Shown here one piece after another: positions 25,711-35,038 of a stretch of 64,000 bases of DNA. The notes under the pieces were generated by a model. The model ran no database searches, was not told where the DNA came from, and worked only from the letters and a program-made list of their open reading frames with translations. The stretch comes from Acinetobacter rudis (GTDB taxonomy: Bacteria > Pseudomonadota > Gammaproteobacteria > Pseudomonadales > Moraxellaceae). The position numbers and the translations under genes are program-made. Position 1 is the first letter of the stretch, and every line of letters starts with the position of its first letter. The stretch is taken from contig NZ_JAVIDR010000021.1 of the NCBI RefSeq assembly GCF_031157835.1, positions 1 through 64,000 of the forward strand, written 5' to 3'.

Positions 25711-27117
25711 TTATGACATGAGTTTCTTTGCTAAATAATCTGGGTTTAAAAATAGTATACTTATGACCCCAACAATAATCATATAGATACCAATATATTC
25801 AAAACCATGGTTCATACCAATAATCAAATTTTCAGCCATTTGTGGGCTAAGTGCGACTCCTTTTGCGGGTTGAATATATCCAGCTAAATCCATTAGATAT
25901 CCAACCATCGTTGGTGAAACAATCCCTCCTATAGAGGAGCTAGCAACTAAGGTTGCCATGACTGCTGCACGCTGTTTTGAGCAAACACTAAAGCCAACAG
26001 CCATGGTGGCTAAAGGAAAACACATAGCAAAACCAGCGGCAATGGTAATCAGCGCAATCAGAATATTACCCTGCAACAGCGGAATGAAATAAAAAGCCAG
26101 CCCAGAACATAAAACTAAAATTCCAAAGACGACGCCAAGAGAAGCATAAACAGTGCAGTCTTTTTTCATCATGACGCGTGATATATAGCCTGCTCCAGCT
26201 AAACTAATTGCTCCTAAAATCCAAGGTAGACTTGAGAGGGTCGCAATAATTTCAGGCGCAAAAGAACCAATCGAAGCAATGTATTTAGGTGCCCATGTTG
26301 TGAGGAAGCCTAATGACCAAAAACAACCCAAACCAGCCAAAAATGCAGCGATAAACATTTTGGAGAAAAAGATTTTAAAGATTGGAACAGGAGCTAAGCG
26401 ATCAACATAGTTCGCAATACTCTTGCTGTTTTTGTCAACCTGAACAGGTGTAACTTGTTCTTCAACGTTAGCTTCGGTCTTGTTGAAATGACTATATGGC
26501 CCTTCTTTAAATACCATGGCCCAGATGATTGTCCAAACGAGTCCGACTAGACCAAGAAAACCAAATGCCCAACGCCATCCTAATTCGGGATGTGCAATGA
26601 TATAGGCCAAAATAGGTGCAGCTATGACAGGACCAATTGTGGTTCCTGACGCAACTAAACTACTTGGGAAGCCTCGTGTTGTTGGCTCAAACCAACCTTG
26701 TACATGAGTCAAAGATATAGAAGAAGCGGGGCCTTCAGCTGCACCCAAAACAATACGAGTGATCAAGAGGGCCATTGCACCGCCGCCGAATAGCATTGGA
26801 AACTGTAAAATAGCCCAACTAACACCCATAATTAGAATGAGCCAACGCGTTTGAACCTTCTCTGCTAAGAAACCTACAATAATGCCAGATATGGCAAAGA
26901 GGAAAAAAAAGGAACTTCCAATAAAACCGAATTGTGTACTGGTCATACCCAATTCAGACATAACTGATTCAGCAACCAGTCCGAGGACTGCTTTATCGGC
27001 AAAGTTAATCATTTGAAATATGATCAGTAAAACCGTAATCAACCATGCACGTTTTAAATGACTTTTAGACAGTACTTTGTTTGAGTCAAATTGCATTCTT
27101 TCGCTTTGCATACTCAT
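25711..27117 (-). CDS. MFS transporter of the catabolic cluster
   Basis: The 468-aa protein has 12 predicted transmembrane helices with a long central loop (about 215-240). The first helix has FQMINFADKAVLGLVAESVM, like the anion:cation symporter branch that takes up aromatic and sugar acids. It is the last gene of the operon, 27 bp after the OprD gene, and probably moves the cluster's substrate across the inner membrane. Several Met codons (residues 1, 3, 8) could serve as start. Confidence 0.9.
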   Translation of the reverse strand: MSMQSERMQFDSNKVLSKSHLKRAWLITVLLIIFQMINFADKAVLGLVAESVMSELGMTSTQFGFIGSSFFFLFAISGIIVGFLAEKVQTRWLILIMGVSWAILQFPMLFGGGAMALLITRIVLGAAEGPASSISLTHVQGWFEPTTRGFPSSLVASGTTIGPVIAAPILAYIIAHPELGWRWAFGFLGLVGLVWTIIWAMVFKEGPYSHFNKTEANVEEQVTPVQVDKNSKSIANYVDRLAPVPIFKIFFSKMFIAAFLAGLGCFWSLGFLTTWAPKYIASIGSFAPEIIATLSSLPWILGAISLAGAGYISRVMMKKDCTVYASLGVVFGILVLCSGLAFYFIPLLQGNILIALITIAAGFAMCFPLATMAVGFSVCSKQRAAVMATLVASSSIGGIVSPTMVGYLMDLAGYIQPAKGVALSPQMAENLIIGMNHGFEYIGIYMIIVGVISILFLNPDYLAKKLMS

Positions 27118-27144
27118 GCTATCTTCCTTAACGTAGGGTATGGA

Positions 27145-28389
27145 CTAGAATTTAAAGGTGTAAGTGGTAATGAATCGATTTTCCTTAAAATCATTACCTA
27201 GATTATTGAGAGCGCCATACTTGAAGTCCGCTTTGGTATAACGCCATTCAAAACCTAGTCCTTTTAATTTGCCTTCGGGAACGGTATACATGAGCCCCAC
27301 AATTTTTTCTGACTCTGTGTTATCCAGTAAATTGGGTCGCTTTATTCCACTACCATGGTGATAACTTAATCTGGTTTTTAAACCAGGGATACCTATACCT
27401 TTAAAGTCATAAATATAATTGGCATGCCAAGTTAATTCTTCTGGATTATAAAAGGGGAGATTAGACCAAGCCTGTAAATAGGGCTGTGGTGGATAGCCTG
27501 CTAGCGTTGGAAATATACTGTCACCAAAGTTTTTCTGAACACCTACGCTAAATGTATGATGATCTGTTGCAATGGTTGCCATTACCCCCAAAGCTTGACT
27601 GTCAATTTTTCCATAAAGTTTTTTTCCTTCCTCTTTGTTATGGAAGTAATTACTTTCTAGTTTAAATTTGAACTGATCAAAATTTTGTTTGTATGCAGCA
27701 GATACAAAATTTTGTTGGTAAATATCTTCAAGTTGACCAAACCAATATGAAGCTTGAAAATTAGGATTAAAACTATAGTCAAATCCCACCAAGTTGAGCC
27801 CATCACTTTCTAAACGATTTTTTTGGCCGTGTAGGCTGAGCTTTTCATAACGATCGTCATTACGTGCATTAATATGGGTAATACGTCCTGCCGTGATTTT
27901 TAAATTAGAAATCTCGGAAGATTCCAGCATAATTCCAGCATAAGAGGTGGGTAATTGACGTGAGTCATCAATAAATACCACTGGTGTTTTGGGGTTTAAT
28001 TCACCAATCTTAAGCTCAGTTTTGTTGTATTTGAGTTTGAGGGTTAAACCATACTTAGCATAATCTCGATATTGTTCATTGCGCTCTTTATCAAAGGGTA
28101 AGTTTGTATCTGCACGTTCTTGATTATGGTCGCTAAGACGTAAAGCATATTTTAAACTTGCATCAACTCCCACTTGAATTGGGGTGTCGGTATAACCTGA
28201 TTCATAACGTGCCATAATGCCTTGTGACCAGCTTCCCATATCCTTTGCTGTTGGGTCTGAAAATTGGCGATCAAAATAAAAATTACGCAGATTTACTGAA
28301 AATTGATCATCTTCTATGAAATTTGCGTAAGCAGAGGGTAAACCAAGCATGAGAAGGCTCATGCTGGTGCATATTTGAGTTAATTTCAA
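27145..28389 (-). CDS. OprD-family outer-membrane porin
   Basis: The 414-aa protein has a signal peptide (1-22, cleaved after AYA) and beta-strand repeats ending in a terminal Phe (TTYTFKF), as needed for barrel assembly. OprD features include NFIEDDQFSVNLRNFYFDR at the mature start and AKYGLTLKLKYNKTELKIGE. The family forms 18-stranded channels specific for carboxylates. Its place between the reductase and the MFS gene suggests it admits the cluster's substrate. Confidence 0.92.
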   Translation of the reverse strand: MKLTQICTSMSLLMLGLPSAYANFIEDDQFSVNLRNFYFDRQFSDPTAKDMGSWSQGIMARYESGYTDTPIQVGVDASLKYALRLSDHNQERADTNLPFDKERNEQYRDYAKYGLTLKLKYNKTELKIGELNPKTPVVFIDDSRQLPTSYAGIMLESSEISNLKITAGRITHINARNDDRYEKLSLHGQKNRLESDGLNLVGFDYSFNPNFQASYWFGQLEDIYQQNFVSAAYKQNFDQFKFKLESNYFHNKEEGKKLYGKIDSQALGVMATIATDHHTFSVGVQKNFGDSIFPTLAGYPPQPYLQAWSNLPFYNPEELTWHANYIYDFKGIGIPGLKTRLSYHHGSGIKRPNLLDNTESEKIVGLMYTVPEGKLKGLGFEWRYTKADFKYGALNNLGNDFKENRFITTYTFKF

Positions 28390-28476
28390 TGTGGTATCCT
28401 TACTACATTCAATTAGTTAAATATCATGACTCAACGAGGTTAAGTCATTGCTGTTTTGAGACTCGGGAAAAAAAGA

Positions 28477-29436
28477 TTAAATATCTAAAATTAAACGGTC
28501 AGAGTGTGAACGCGAACAACAGGCTAAAATTTGTTCATTGCTCTGTTTTTCTTCATCCGTTAAGTACACATCACGATGATCTGGTAAACCTTCAATAACA
28601 TCGCACATACAGGTGCCACATACCCCTTGTTCACATGACTTTTCAACATATATGCCATGTTTAGCTAGCGCATCTAAAATACTTTCATCTGCTGCAACGG
28701 CAATGGTTTTCTGGCTTCGTTGTGCGACAACTTCAAAGCAACTCCCATGTAAGTCCACGACATTCTGAAAAATTTCACGGTGCATTTGTTCATTTGGGAA
28801 CTGATGGGTTTGAGCAAGATCAAAGACCCAATCCATGAAGGGATTAGGACCGCAAGTATAGATGTGGGATGACTTGGCTAAATTGGGGAAAAGACGTTGT
28901 AAATAACTACGATGGTCTGCACCTTGGTTTTTGAAGTGAAAAGTTACATGCTGTGCAAAAGGGCCATTTCGTAGCTCCTCAATAAAAGCAGCTTGTTCAG
29001 AACTTTGCGCGCAGTAGTGCAGCTCAAAAGATTGATTCTTCTGTTTGAGCTGGTATGCCATACTTATCAGGGGAGTTATGCCAATCCCTCCACCAATTAA
29101 AATATGATGTTCAGTTGAATTCACTAATGGAAATAAGTTTTTAGGCGCACTGATCTTAAGTTGGCTACCTTGATGGAGATGATCATAGATATATTGCGAG
29201 CCACCACGCGAGTGTTGATCACGTAAAATAGCTAATCGATAACAGTGCTGTTGAGTTGGATCTTGACAGAGTGAATATTGACGAATCATGTCGTTGGGTA
29301 AGTGTAGTTCAATATGCGCCCCTGCCTCAAAAGGAGGCAGGTTTTCATTTGAACTTGATTCAAGTTCAATAATCGAAATGTCTGGTCCTGCGCTATAACG
29401 CTGCGCGACTTTAACTTCATATAATTGGTTCATCAT
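28477..29436 (-). CDS. PDR/VanB-type oxidoreductase (flavin and C-terminal 2Fe-2S)
   Basis: The 319-aa protein has a flavin-binding barrel (about 5-100, IRQYSLCQDP), an NAD-binding domain (about 105-220, LIGGGIGITPLISMA) and a C-terminal plant-type ferredoxin domain. The cluster ligands are in CEQGVCGTCMC, with the last Cys near ILACCSR. It transfers electrons from NAD(P)H to the Rieske oxygenase encoded 60 bp upstream. The domain order is that of phthalate dioxygenase and vanillate demethylase reductases. A second ATG at 29433 is an equally good start. Confidence 0.92.
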   Translation of the reverse strand: MMNQLYEVKVAQRYSAGPDISIIELESSSNENLPPFEAGAHIELHLPNDMIRQYSLCQDPTQQHCYRLAILRDQHSRGGSQYIYDHLHQGSQLKISAPKNLFPLVNSTEHHILIGGGIGITPLISMAYQLKQKNQSFELHYCAQSSEQAAFIEELRNGPFAQHVTFHFKNQGADHRSYLQRLFPNLAKSSHIYTCGPNPFMDWVFDLAQTHQFPNEQMHREIFQNVVDLHGSCFEVVAQRSQKTIAVAADESILDALAKHGIYVEKSCEQGVCGTCMCDVIEGLPDHRDVYLTDEEKQSNEQILACCSRSHSDRLILDI

Positions 29437-29496
29437 ATTCTCATCTTGAGCAGATCATGATTGTCATTCTTGGCTATACAGAGCAGAAGCTGTGAA

Positions 29497-29982
29497 TTAT
29501 AGAATGTAGCTAATTCCAGCAAGAGTATCGGTTGAGTTAACTAATCGAATGATTTTGCGATGAATTTTGAAACCACCTTCAGGCTGGTAGCGTAATTGAT
29601 ACGTCACATCTGCAGTGTAATGACGTAAATTTTCTTTACGGAATTCACGTAGGTTTTGTGCGCAGCGAAGAGTAATTAATTGATCTTCTTGCTCTATGAC
29701 GCGGACACGAGAAATACTTCTAACAGTATTGGCCTTAGGTGAAGTTGAAATCGCTTCCCCATTTTCTAGACGTTGTACACGTAGCAGACGCATATGGTGA
29801 TTGTCATAGGCATAATTCAGACTGTTTTCATAATCTGTTTGTAATGGATCAATGGGAATAATATAGGCTCCAGATTGCTCCCATAGATTTAACCAAGCCT
29901 GATATTCAGCATGGTCTAACATATCTGCTTCAGTCCAAATAAAGGCTGTCACTTCATTTAAGAGGTTAATATCGATCTTCAT
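29497..29982 (-). CDS. Aromatic-ring-hydroxylating dioxygenase, beta subunit
   Basis: The 161-aa protein is a ring-hydroxylating beta subunit of the NTF2-like fold. It has TAFIWTEADMLDHAEYQAWLNL near the start, the central RLLRVQRLENG segment, and the C-terminal FKIHRKIIRLVNS. It packs with the alpha subunit in an a3b3 hexamer. The ATG has a strong AAGGAG ribosome site and lies 10 bp after the alpha-subunit stop. Confidence 0.93.
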   Translation of the reverse strand: MKIDINLLNEVTAFIWTEADMLDHAEYQAWLNLWEQSGAYIIPIDPLQTDYENSLNYAYDNHHMRLLRVQRLENGEAISTSPKANTVRSISRVRVIEQEDQLITLRCAQNLREFRKENLRHYTADVTYQLRYQPEGGFKIHRKIIRLVNSTDTLAGISYIL

Positions 29983-29992
29983 TGCTCGCTCC

Positions 29993-31270
29993 TTAAGCCG
30001 TCATCAACTTTTTCCATTGCTGATATGCAGCACGCATTCCCGTTTCTGCACTCACATCACTTTTTAAACCATCTTCTGTTTTAACTTCGCCAGGGAGACC
30101 GCGGTTTAACATGATCCATAGGTCATGGCCTGCATTGGCTCCATGTTGTACACGTTCCCATGCCTCGGCATCATCTGGAGTACCAAAACCAAATGGGCCT
30201 TGAAAATGTTCATGTAAACGTAAACGGTGTTGATTGGCGATTTGAGGGCCGCCATCCATGGTAATTACAGAGTGATGAATTTCGGTTTCATTAACAGACA
30301 GCGGCTGCATGACACGGAAAAAAGCCATTGAACAAGCAATGTTTGGGAATAAGTTTAAGTTAAAGCCAGTACCACCAACGGCTCTAACAATGCGACGTAC
30401 CTCAAGTTCTTCATGACCTTCTTCACGTAATGCTTGTGCTAAATCACTGAAACGTTCTTGAATGGGACGTTCTAAAAGATCTTCCTCTAGATCAATTAGT
30501 TCTGGAATCATGACCATTACACTATGACCATGACCTAAGTCTTCAACAAAACCAGGTTGATTTTCAAAGTTAAATAATTCTTCGGTTTTATCGTCTACAG
30601 AACTTAGAAAAGACTTGTGAACCAAAGGAAAGTGGTAGGCATCTGTGGTATTTTCCAATTGGATTTTCCAGTTACCAGGGAAAGTAAAACGGTGTTCACC
30701 AAGCACTTTTACTGGGAAACCAGCACCTTGTTTCATGAAAAGATCAATCCACTTTTTGGCAGGTCCAAGAAACTCATCAAGACTCGGAATATCATGTTTA
30801 AATGTTGCGAAAATCATCCCGTTATACTGTTCAACACGTAGGCTGATCATGGGTAATTCATTCTTATCTAAACATTGACCATAGCTTTCTGGTGATGGAA
30901 TACCACGTAGGCTACCGTCAAGTGCATAACTCCAACCGTGATAAGGGCAGACAAAGCTATTGGTTTTGCCTTTTTTCTCTTCACAAAGTGTTGCTGCACG
31001 ATGACGACAACGGTTAAGTAATACATGCACCTGTTTCTTACGATCACGAACCACAACAACAGGTTGTGTACCAATATTCATGGTTTTAAAGCTACCGCTA
31101 TCTGGAATTTCACTCGCATGTGCTACCCAAACCCAAGTGCTATAAAAGATTTTTTCCATTTCATCGTTAAAAATTTTTTCATCTTTATAGAGCGAAGTAT
31201 GTACACGGTCACTTTGTACCAAACTGGCATAATCTATTTCGACATTTTGCAATGGAATTAAATTACTCAT
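29993..31270 (-). CDS. Rieske aromatic-ring-hydroxylating dioxygenase, alpha subunit
   Basis: The 425-aa protein has a Rieske [2Fe-2S] domain (CRHRAA then CPYHGWSY) and a catalytic domain with the mononuclear-iron site ENTTDAYHFPLVHKS (the Asp bridge plus two His; the third ligand is expected near residues 355-385). It oxygenates an aromatic or similar substrate with electrons from the PDR-type reductase. I use the ATG at 31270, which has AGGA 8 nt before it; the ATG at 31279 is too close to that site. Its sequence does not let me name the substrate. Confidence 0.93.
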   Translation of the reverse strand: MSNLIPLQNVEIDYASLVQSDRVHTSLYKDEKIFNDEMEKIFYSTWVWVAHASEIPDSGSFKTMNIGTQPVVVVRDRKKQVHVLLNRCRHRAATLCEEKKGKTNSFVCPYHGWSYALDGSLRGIPSPESYGQCLDKNELPMISLRVEQYNGMIFATFKHDIPSLDEFLGPAKKWIDLFMKQGAGFPVKVLGEHRFTFPGNWKIQLENTTDAYHFPLVHKSFLSSVDDKTEELFNFENQPGFVEDLGHGHSVMVMIPELIDLEEDLLERPIQERFSDLAQALREEGHEELEVRRIVRAVGGTGFNLNLFPNIACSMAFFRVMQPLSVNETEIHHSVITMDGGPQIANQHRLRLHEHFQGPFGFGTPDDAEAWERVQHGANAGHDLWIMLNRGLPGEVKTEDGLKSDVSAETGMRAAYQQWKKLMTA

Positions 31271-31297
31271 CTTAATCATCCTTTTTACTGGCCCTAT

Positions 31298-31831
31298 TTA
31301 GGACTGGTCCTGAATTACGTGTGTTGATGGCACAGGTAGTTCCGCTGTGCTGTGCCAGTGGGATACTGGGCGGCTGAAAATGTTTTCAGTTTGGAAATGT
31401 TTGATTTTCCATGTGCCATCATGTTGTTGTTTAAATTTCACAGAAAGCTTGGCTGCATTTAAGTGGCTGCGCCCGTCGTGAAAACTGGAACATTGCAACA
31501 TTTGCCATGTTGCGTCGGCTTCATCGTTGTGTACTTCGATTTGTTCTGAATTGACAAAATGTGCATTCATAACAAAGTGAGTTTGACCTTGGGTATAACG
31601 AAGAAACATGTCATGAATGGCTTGCCAAGAATCATAGCGGCCAAAGGACTGTGCATATTTCTCCCCAATTCCTTCCCAAATACTGTTGGCATCAAACAAG
31701 GCCATTAACTGCATTAAGTCTGTATTGGCATCAAGCTGATCGCAGATTTGCATATAACGATTGATACAATTACGAATCGAGTTATGTGCTTCTAGCTGTG
31801 CTAATCGATTAACAATATCTTGTATGTTCAT
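31298..31831 (-). CDS. NTF2-like (SnoaL-type) protein of the catabolic cluster
   Basis: The 177-aa protein has the NTF2-like layout: N-terminal helices (LEAHNSIRNCINRYMQICDQ), then ALFDANSIWEGI and a beta-sheet ending in DGTWKIKHFQTENIF. Members include small dehydratases, isomerases and dioxygenase beta subunits. It starts 9 bp after the amidase stop and ends 27 bp before the alpha subunit, so it belongs to the operon. It might be an accessory enzyme or a second beta-like subunit; the sequence does not decide. Confidence 0.85.
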   Translation of the reverse strand: MNIQDIVNRLAQLEAHNSIRNCINRYMQICDQLDANTDLMQLMALFDANSIWEGIGEKYAQSFGRYDSWQAIHDMFLRYTQGQTHFVMNAHFVNSEQIEVHNDEADATWQMLQCSSFHDGRSHLNAAKLSVKFKQQHDGTWKIKHFQTENIFSRPVSHWHSTAELPVPSTHVIQDQS

Positions 31832-31840
31832 GTTGCTGGC

Positions 31841-32974
31841 TCACTGTGTTGCTTGCGCTACAAGATGTTTTGCAATTAGGCATAATTTTTCATCTTCACC
31901 ATGTTTGGTGATGATTTGTAGTCCAACTGGTTGGCCATCTGCTGTTTGTAAAGGTAAGGACAGTGCAGGATGACCAGACAAGTTAAATGGTCGTACGAGA
32001 GCAGTCAGCTGAAGTAATTGAGTTGTATGCTCAATTTGATGAAGTGTAGGTACTTGCTGCGGTAATGTTGGCAAAATGAGTGCATCAACCTGATCAAGAA
32101 GTTGGTCAATTTCTTGACGAAACAAATCCGCTATTTGTTGTGCATGCAGACAATTTTCTTTGTTGCTATTCACTGCATTTTTTAGACGAGATTCAACATC
32201 TGGTGCCAGTTTTCCACTTGGGATTAGGTGTTTGAAAGCTTGATAGTTTTCATAGTTAATGATGTGCATTGCAGCATCATAGGCTGCAGCTATATAACGT
32301 GAAGGTGCAGAAGAATGCTGCTGAATGCCTGCTTGTTGTAAAAAAGCATAAATACTTTGCCATATTGGTGTTTCTGCTCTGACATCTAATACGCGTAGTT
32401 TTAAATCTGCAAAATCGACTGCGGCAACTGCGGTTACATCAAAGCTAGGGTCCATCATAGACATGGCTTGAATGAGATGGGGGATGTCGGCTGCCAATGG
32501 GCCGACACAATCTAAAGAAGAGTGAGCGGGTAAAACACCTTTTCTACTGATTCGTGCAAATGTGGGTTTTAAACCAAAAACACCACAGCATGCTGCTGGC
32601 ATACGGATAGAGCCGCCAGTATCCGTGCCTACAGCGAAATCACATAAACCAGCAGCAACTGCCACTGCTGAACCGCTGGATGATCCACCTGGAATTAAAT
32701 CTGGGTATAAAGGGTTAATTGGCGTACCCGTATAGTGATTTATACCCGTAATTCCAAATGCCAATTCATGTAAATTGGTTTTTCCTAGAATACGACCACC
32801 CTGCTGAAGAATATGTTCAACAACATCGGCATGTTGACTCGCTAGGGGAGAGTCTTCTAAAGCCTGGCTTCCTGCCTGAGTTTTAGTATTTGCAATATCG
32901 ATGCTATCTTTGACAAGGACTTTAATTTCACCCTGACCAAGTTCTAGCGGATGCACAATAACAGTCATAATCAC
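31841..32974 (-). CDS. Amidase-signature family enzyme
   Basis: The 377-aa protein has the complete Ser-cisSer-Lys triad at the family's spacing: Lys22 (VLVKDS), Ser98 (GGSSSG) and Ser122 (GTDTGGSIRMPA), 76 and 24 residues apart as in GatA-type enzymes. It is shorter than GatA (~480 aa) and has no gatB or gatC nearby, so it is a small-molecule amidase. As first gene of the operon it may release the acid or amine that the dioxygenase then attacks, or act on a product. Confidence 0.92.
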   Translation of the reverse strand: MIMTVIVHPLELGQGEIKVLVKDSIDIANTKTQAGSQALEDSPLASQHADVVEHILQQGGRILGKTNLHELAFGITGINHYTGTPINPLYPDLIPGGSSSGSAVAVAAGLCDFAVGTDTGGSIRMPAACCGVFGLKPTFARISRKGVLPAHSSLDCVGPLAADIPHLIQAMSMMDPSFDVTAVAAVDFADLKLRVLDVRAETPIWQSIYAFLQQAGIQQHSSAPSRYIAAAYDAAMHIINYENYQAFKHLIPSGKLAPDVESRLKNAVNSNKENCLHAQQIADLFRQEIDQLLDQVDALILPTLPQQVPTLHQIEHTTQLLQLTALVRPFNLSGHPALSLPLQTADGQPVGLQIITKHGEDEKLCLIAKHLVAQATQ

Positions 32975-33200
32975 TCCATGTTAATCTACGACTTATTGAG
33001 CAGAAGGAATAAATCCAAATGCTACGCTCGGATTTATAGTCTGAATGTCGGTGCTAAACAAATAATGGCTGCTTATAGAAGGTATTGAGTTATAAATATT
33101 TGATATAGTAATTTTAATTTTGTATTTAAAATCAATTTGTTATTTAATTTTATGGCCAGCATTAATGGTATATAAATGTCAGAACTTAGTGTTTGAAATG

Positions 33201-33980
33201 CTATTTATTCAAATGATTATTTTGACTTTGCATGTAGCGGCTTGGGCTTAAAGCAAGAATGCGCTGAAACATCGTGCTAAATGCAGCTGGGTTTTTGAAT
33301 CCAAAGTCATAGGCAATTTTTTGAACGGGTTGGTTTTGCATGAGACGCTCTAAACTCAGAAGCACACAAGCATGTTGACGCCATTTTGAAAAAGACATTC
33401 CCACTTGTTGTTTAAATAGGCGGCTAAAATGTCGTTCACTGATATAGAGTTCAGCGGCTATTTGTTCAGGAGATAAATGAATATTGGGGGCTTTTAAAAA
33501 CTGCTGACAAATGTTTAGTAGTTCTTTATTTTCGGGTAAGGGTAAATGTAAATCGATGCTTGGGGCTGCATGGAGTTCAGCTAAAATAAGATCGAATAAT
33601 AATATATCACGGTGTTGAAATGGCTCATTAATGGTGGGAGCTGTTAATAATAATTGTCTAAGTAATGCTGAAATAGCTAAAACTTCACAATGTGTACTGT
33701 GTCGAGGGCTATGTTCAGCCTGTATATATAAACTGCAAGTTTTTACATTAAACATGGTGAGTTTATGTGGCACTTGAGGTGGTATCCAGACTGCACGTTC
33801 AGGAGGAATAATCCAGTTGCCTTGTGGTGTTTCTACATGCATAACCCCCTCGGCACCATAGAGCAGTTGTGCACGTTGATGGCTGTGCATTTCTAAGACG
33901 TGATGAGGGGCATACTGCGTTTCAATCGCAATAATTTTTTGCTCTAAATGTTCCACACTATGTATAGAAATTTGCTGCAT
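33201..33980 (-). CDS. AraC-family regulator with cupin domain
   Basis: The 259-aa protein has an N-terminal cupin sensor (about 15-90, HHVLEMHSHQRAQLLYGAEG) and a C-terminal double helix-turn-helix (about 160-255, EQIAAELYISERHFSRLFKQ then KIAYDFGFKNPAAFSTMFQR). I use the ATG at 33980; a TTG at 34022 in the same frame would add 14 residues with no better ribosome site. It sits upstream of the amidase operon and divergent from a TauE/SafE exporter gene. It could control either. Confidence 0.9.
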   Translation of the reverse strand: MQQISIHSVEHLEQKIIAIETQYAPHHVLEMHSHQRAQLLYGAEGVMHVETPQGNWIIPPERAVWIPPQVPHKLTMFNVKTCSLYIQAEHSPRHSTHCEVLAISALLRQLLLTAPTINEPFQHRDILLFDLILAELHAAPSIDLHLPLPENKELLNICQQFLKAPNIHLSPEQIAAELYISERHFSRLFKQQVGMSFSKWRQHACVLLSLERLMQNQPVQKIAYDFGFKNPAAFSTMFQRILALSPSRYMQSQNNHLNK

Positions 33981-34064
33981 AAAGAATGTCTGATTGGCGT
34001 AGTTGAAAGCGGAATATAACAAAATTGTCAGGTTAAAAAACCCATAGACTGTAATTTATTTAGA

Positions 34065-34895
34065 ATGGATGAATACATTATGGAATTGTATTTATTATTA
34101 CTCGTTGCAGGTTGTCTGAGTGGTGTATTAACAATCTTATTTGGTTTTGCCGGTGGTTTTGTTGTTGTTCCACTGGTATATACCACAATTCGTTTACATA
34201 CAGATGCAGGGAGTATGGCGAATGAACTTGCTTTTAAAAGTGCAATTGCCACTTCATTGTTATTGATGATTATTAATTCAGCCTTGGCCAGCTATCAACA
34301 GTATAAAAAAGGGAAACTCAAATGGCCTTATATTTTTCCCTTAGCGTATTGGATTGCAGTAGGCGCTGCGCTGGGTACTTTTGCTTCATTTTATTTGTCT
34401 GCAAACTTTTTAAAATGGGCTTTTGTTCTGTATTTAGTTGTCACCATTGTTGATTGTGTATTTCGACAAATTAAGCACCCTCAACAACAGCAAGAGAGCA
34501 GCGCTAGATTGTTGACCACGCAAGAGCGTAGTGTGGGAGGAGTGATTATTGGTGCTGTAGCTGCTGCATTGGGTGTAGGTGGGAGTGTAATGACGGTACC
34601 TTTATTTCGTCGCTGTGGATTAGATATGTCTTCTTCTGTTGCTTTGGCTAATCCATTGAGTATGCCGTTGGCAATTGCAGGAACAATAACTTTTATTGTG
34701 GGGTATATGTTTCAACCAGTAGTACTCGGTACGCATTTTATTGGTTACTTTTATTATCCAGCATTGTTATGTTTGATTGTTGGTGGTTATATCGGAATGA
34801 AGATTGCAGGCCCATGGAGCAATAAACTATCTAATCGCACACATGAGCGTGGTTATATTGTGTTACTAACTTTGGTCCTCTTTAGTATTTTATAG
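34065..34895 (+). CDS. TauE/SafE-family membrane transporter
   Basis: The 276-aa protein has eight or so transmembrane helices in two repeats. The family's GFAGGFVVVPL motif lies in the first half and ALGVGGSVMTVPLF in the second. Such proteins export sulfite, sulfoacetate or other small organic anions. The ATG at 34065 or the one at 34080 may be the start; the latter has GGAT 9 nt before it. It is divergent from the cupin-AraC gene across less than 100 bp. Confidence 0.9.
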   Translation: MDEYIMELYLLLLVAGCLSGVLTILFGFAGGFVVVPLVYTTIRLHTDAGSMANELAFKSAIATSLLLMIINSALASYQQYKKGKLKWPYIFPLAYWIAVGAALGTFASFYLSANFLKWAFVLYLVVTIVDCVFRQIKHPQQQQESSARLLTTQERSVGGVIIGAVAAALGVGGSVMTVPLFRRCGLDMSSSVALANPLSMPLAIAGTITFIVGYMFQPVVLGTHFIGYFYYPALLCLIVGGYIGMKIAGPWSNKLSNRTHERGYIVLLTLVLFSIL

Positions 34896-35038
34896 CAATA
34901 TTTAAAATGTCATGAGGCGGCTATTGGCATATATAGTGGTTTTGTCGATATGACGAATGATCTTCATGATTGTCTTGGCTGCTTGTATTAGGCCTATTAT
35001 TTTTATTGTGAGATTTTATTAGGGAAGGAGACATCATA

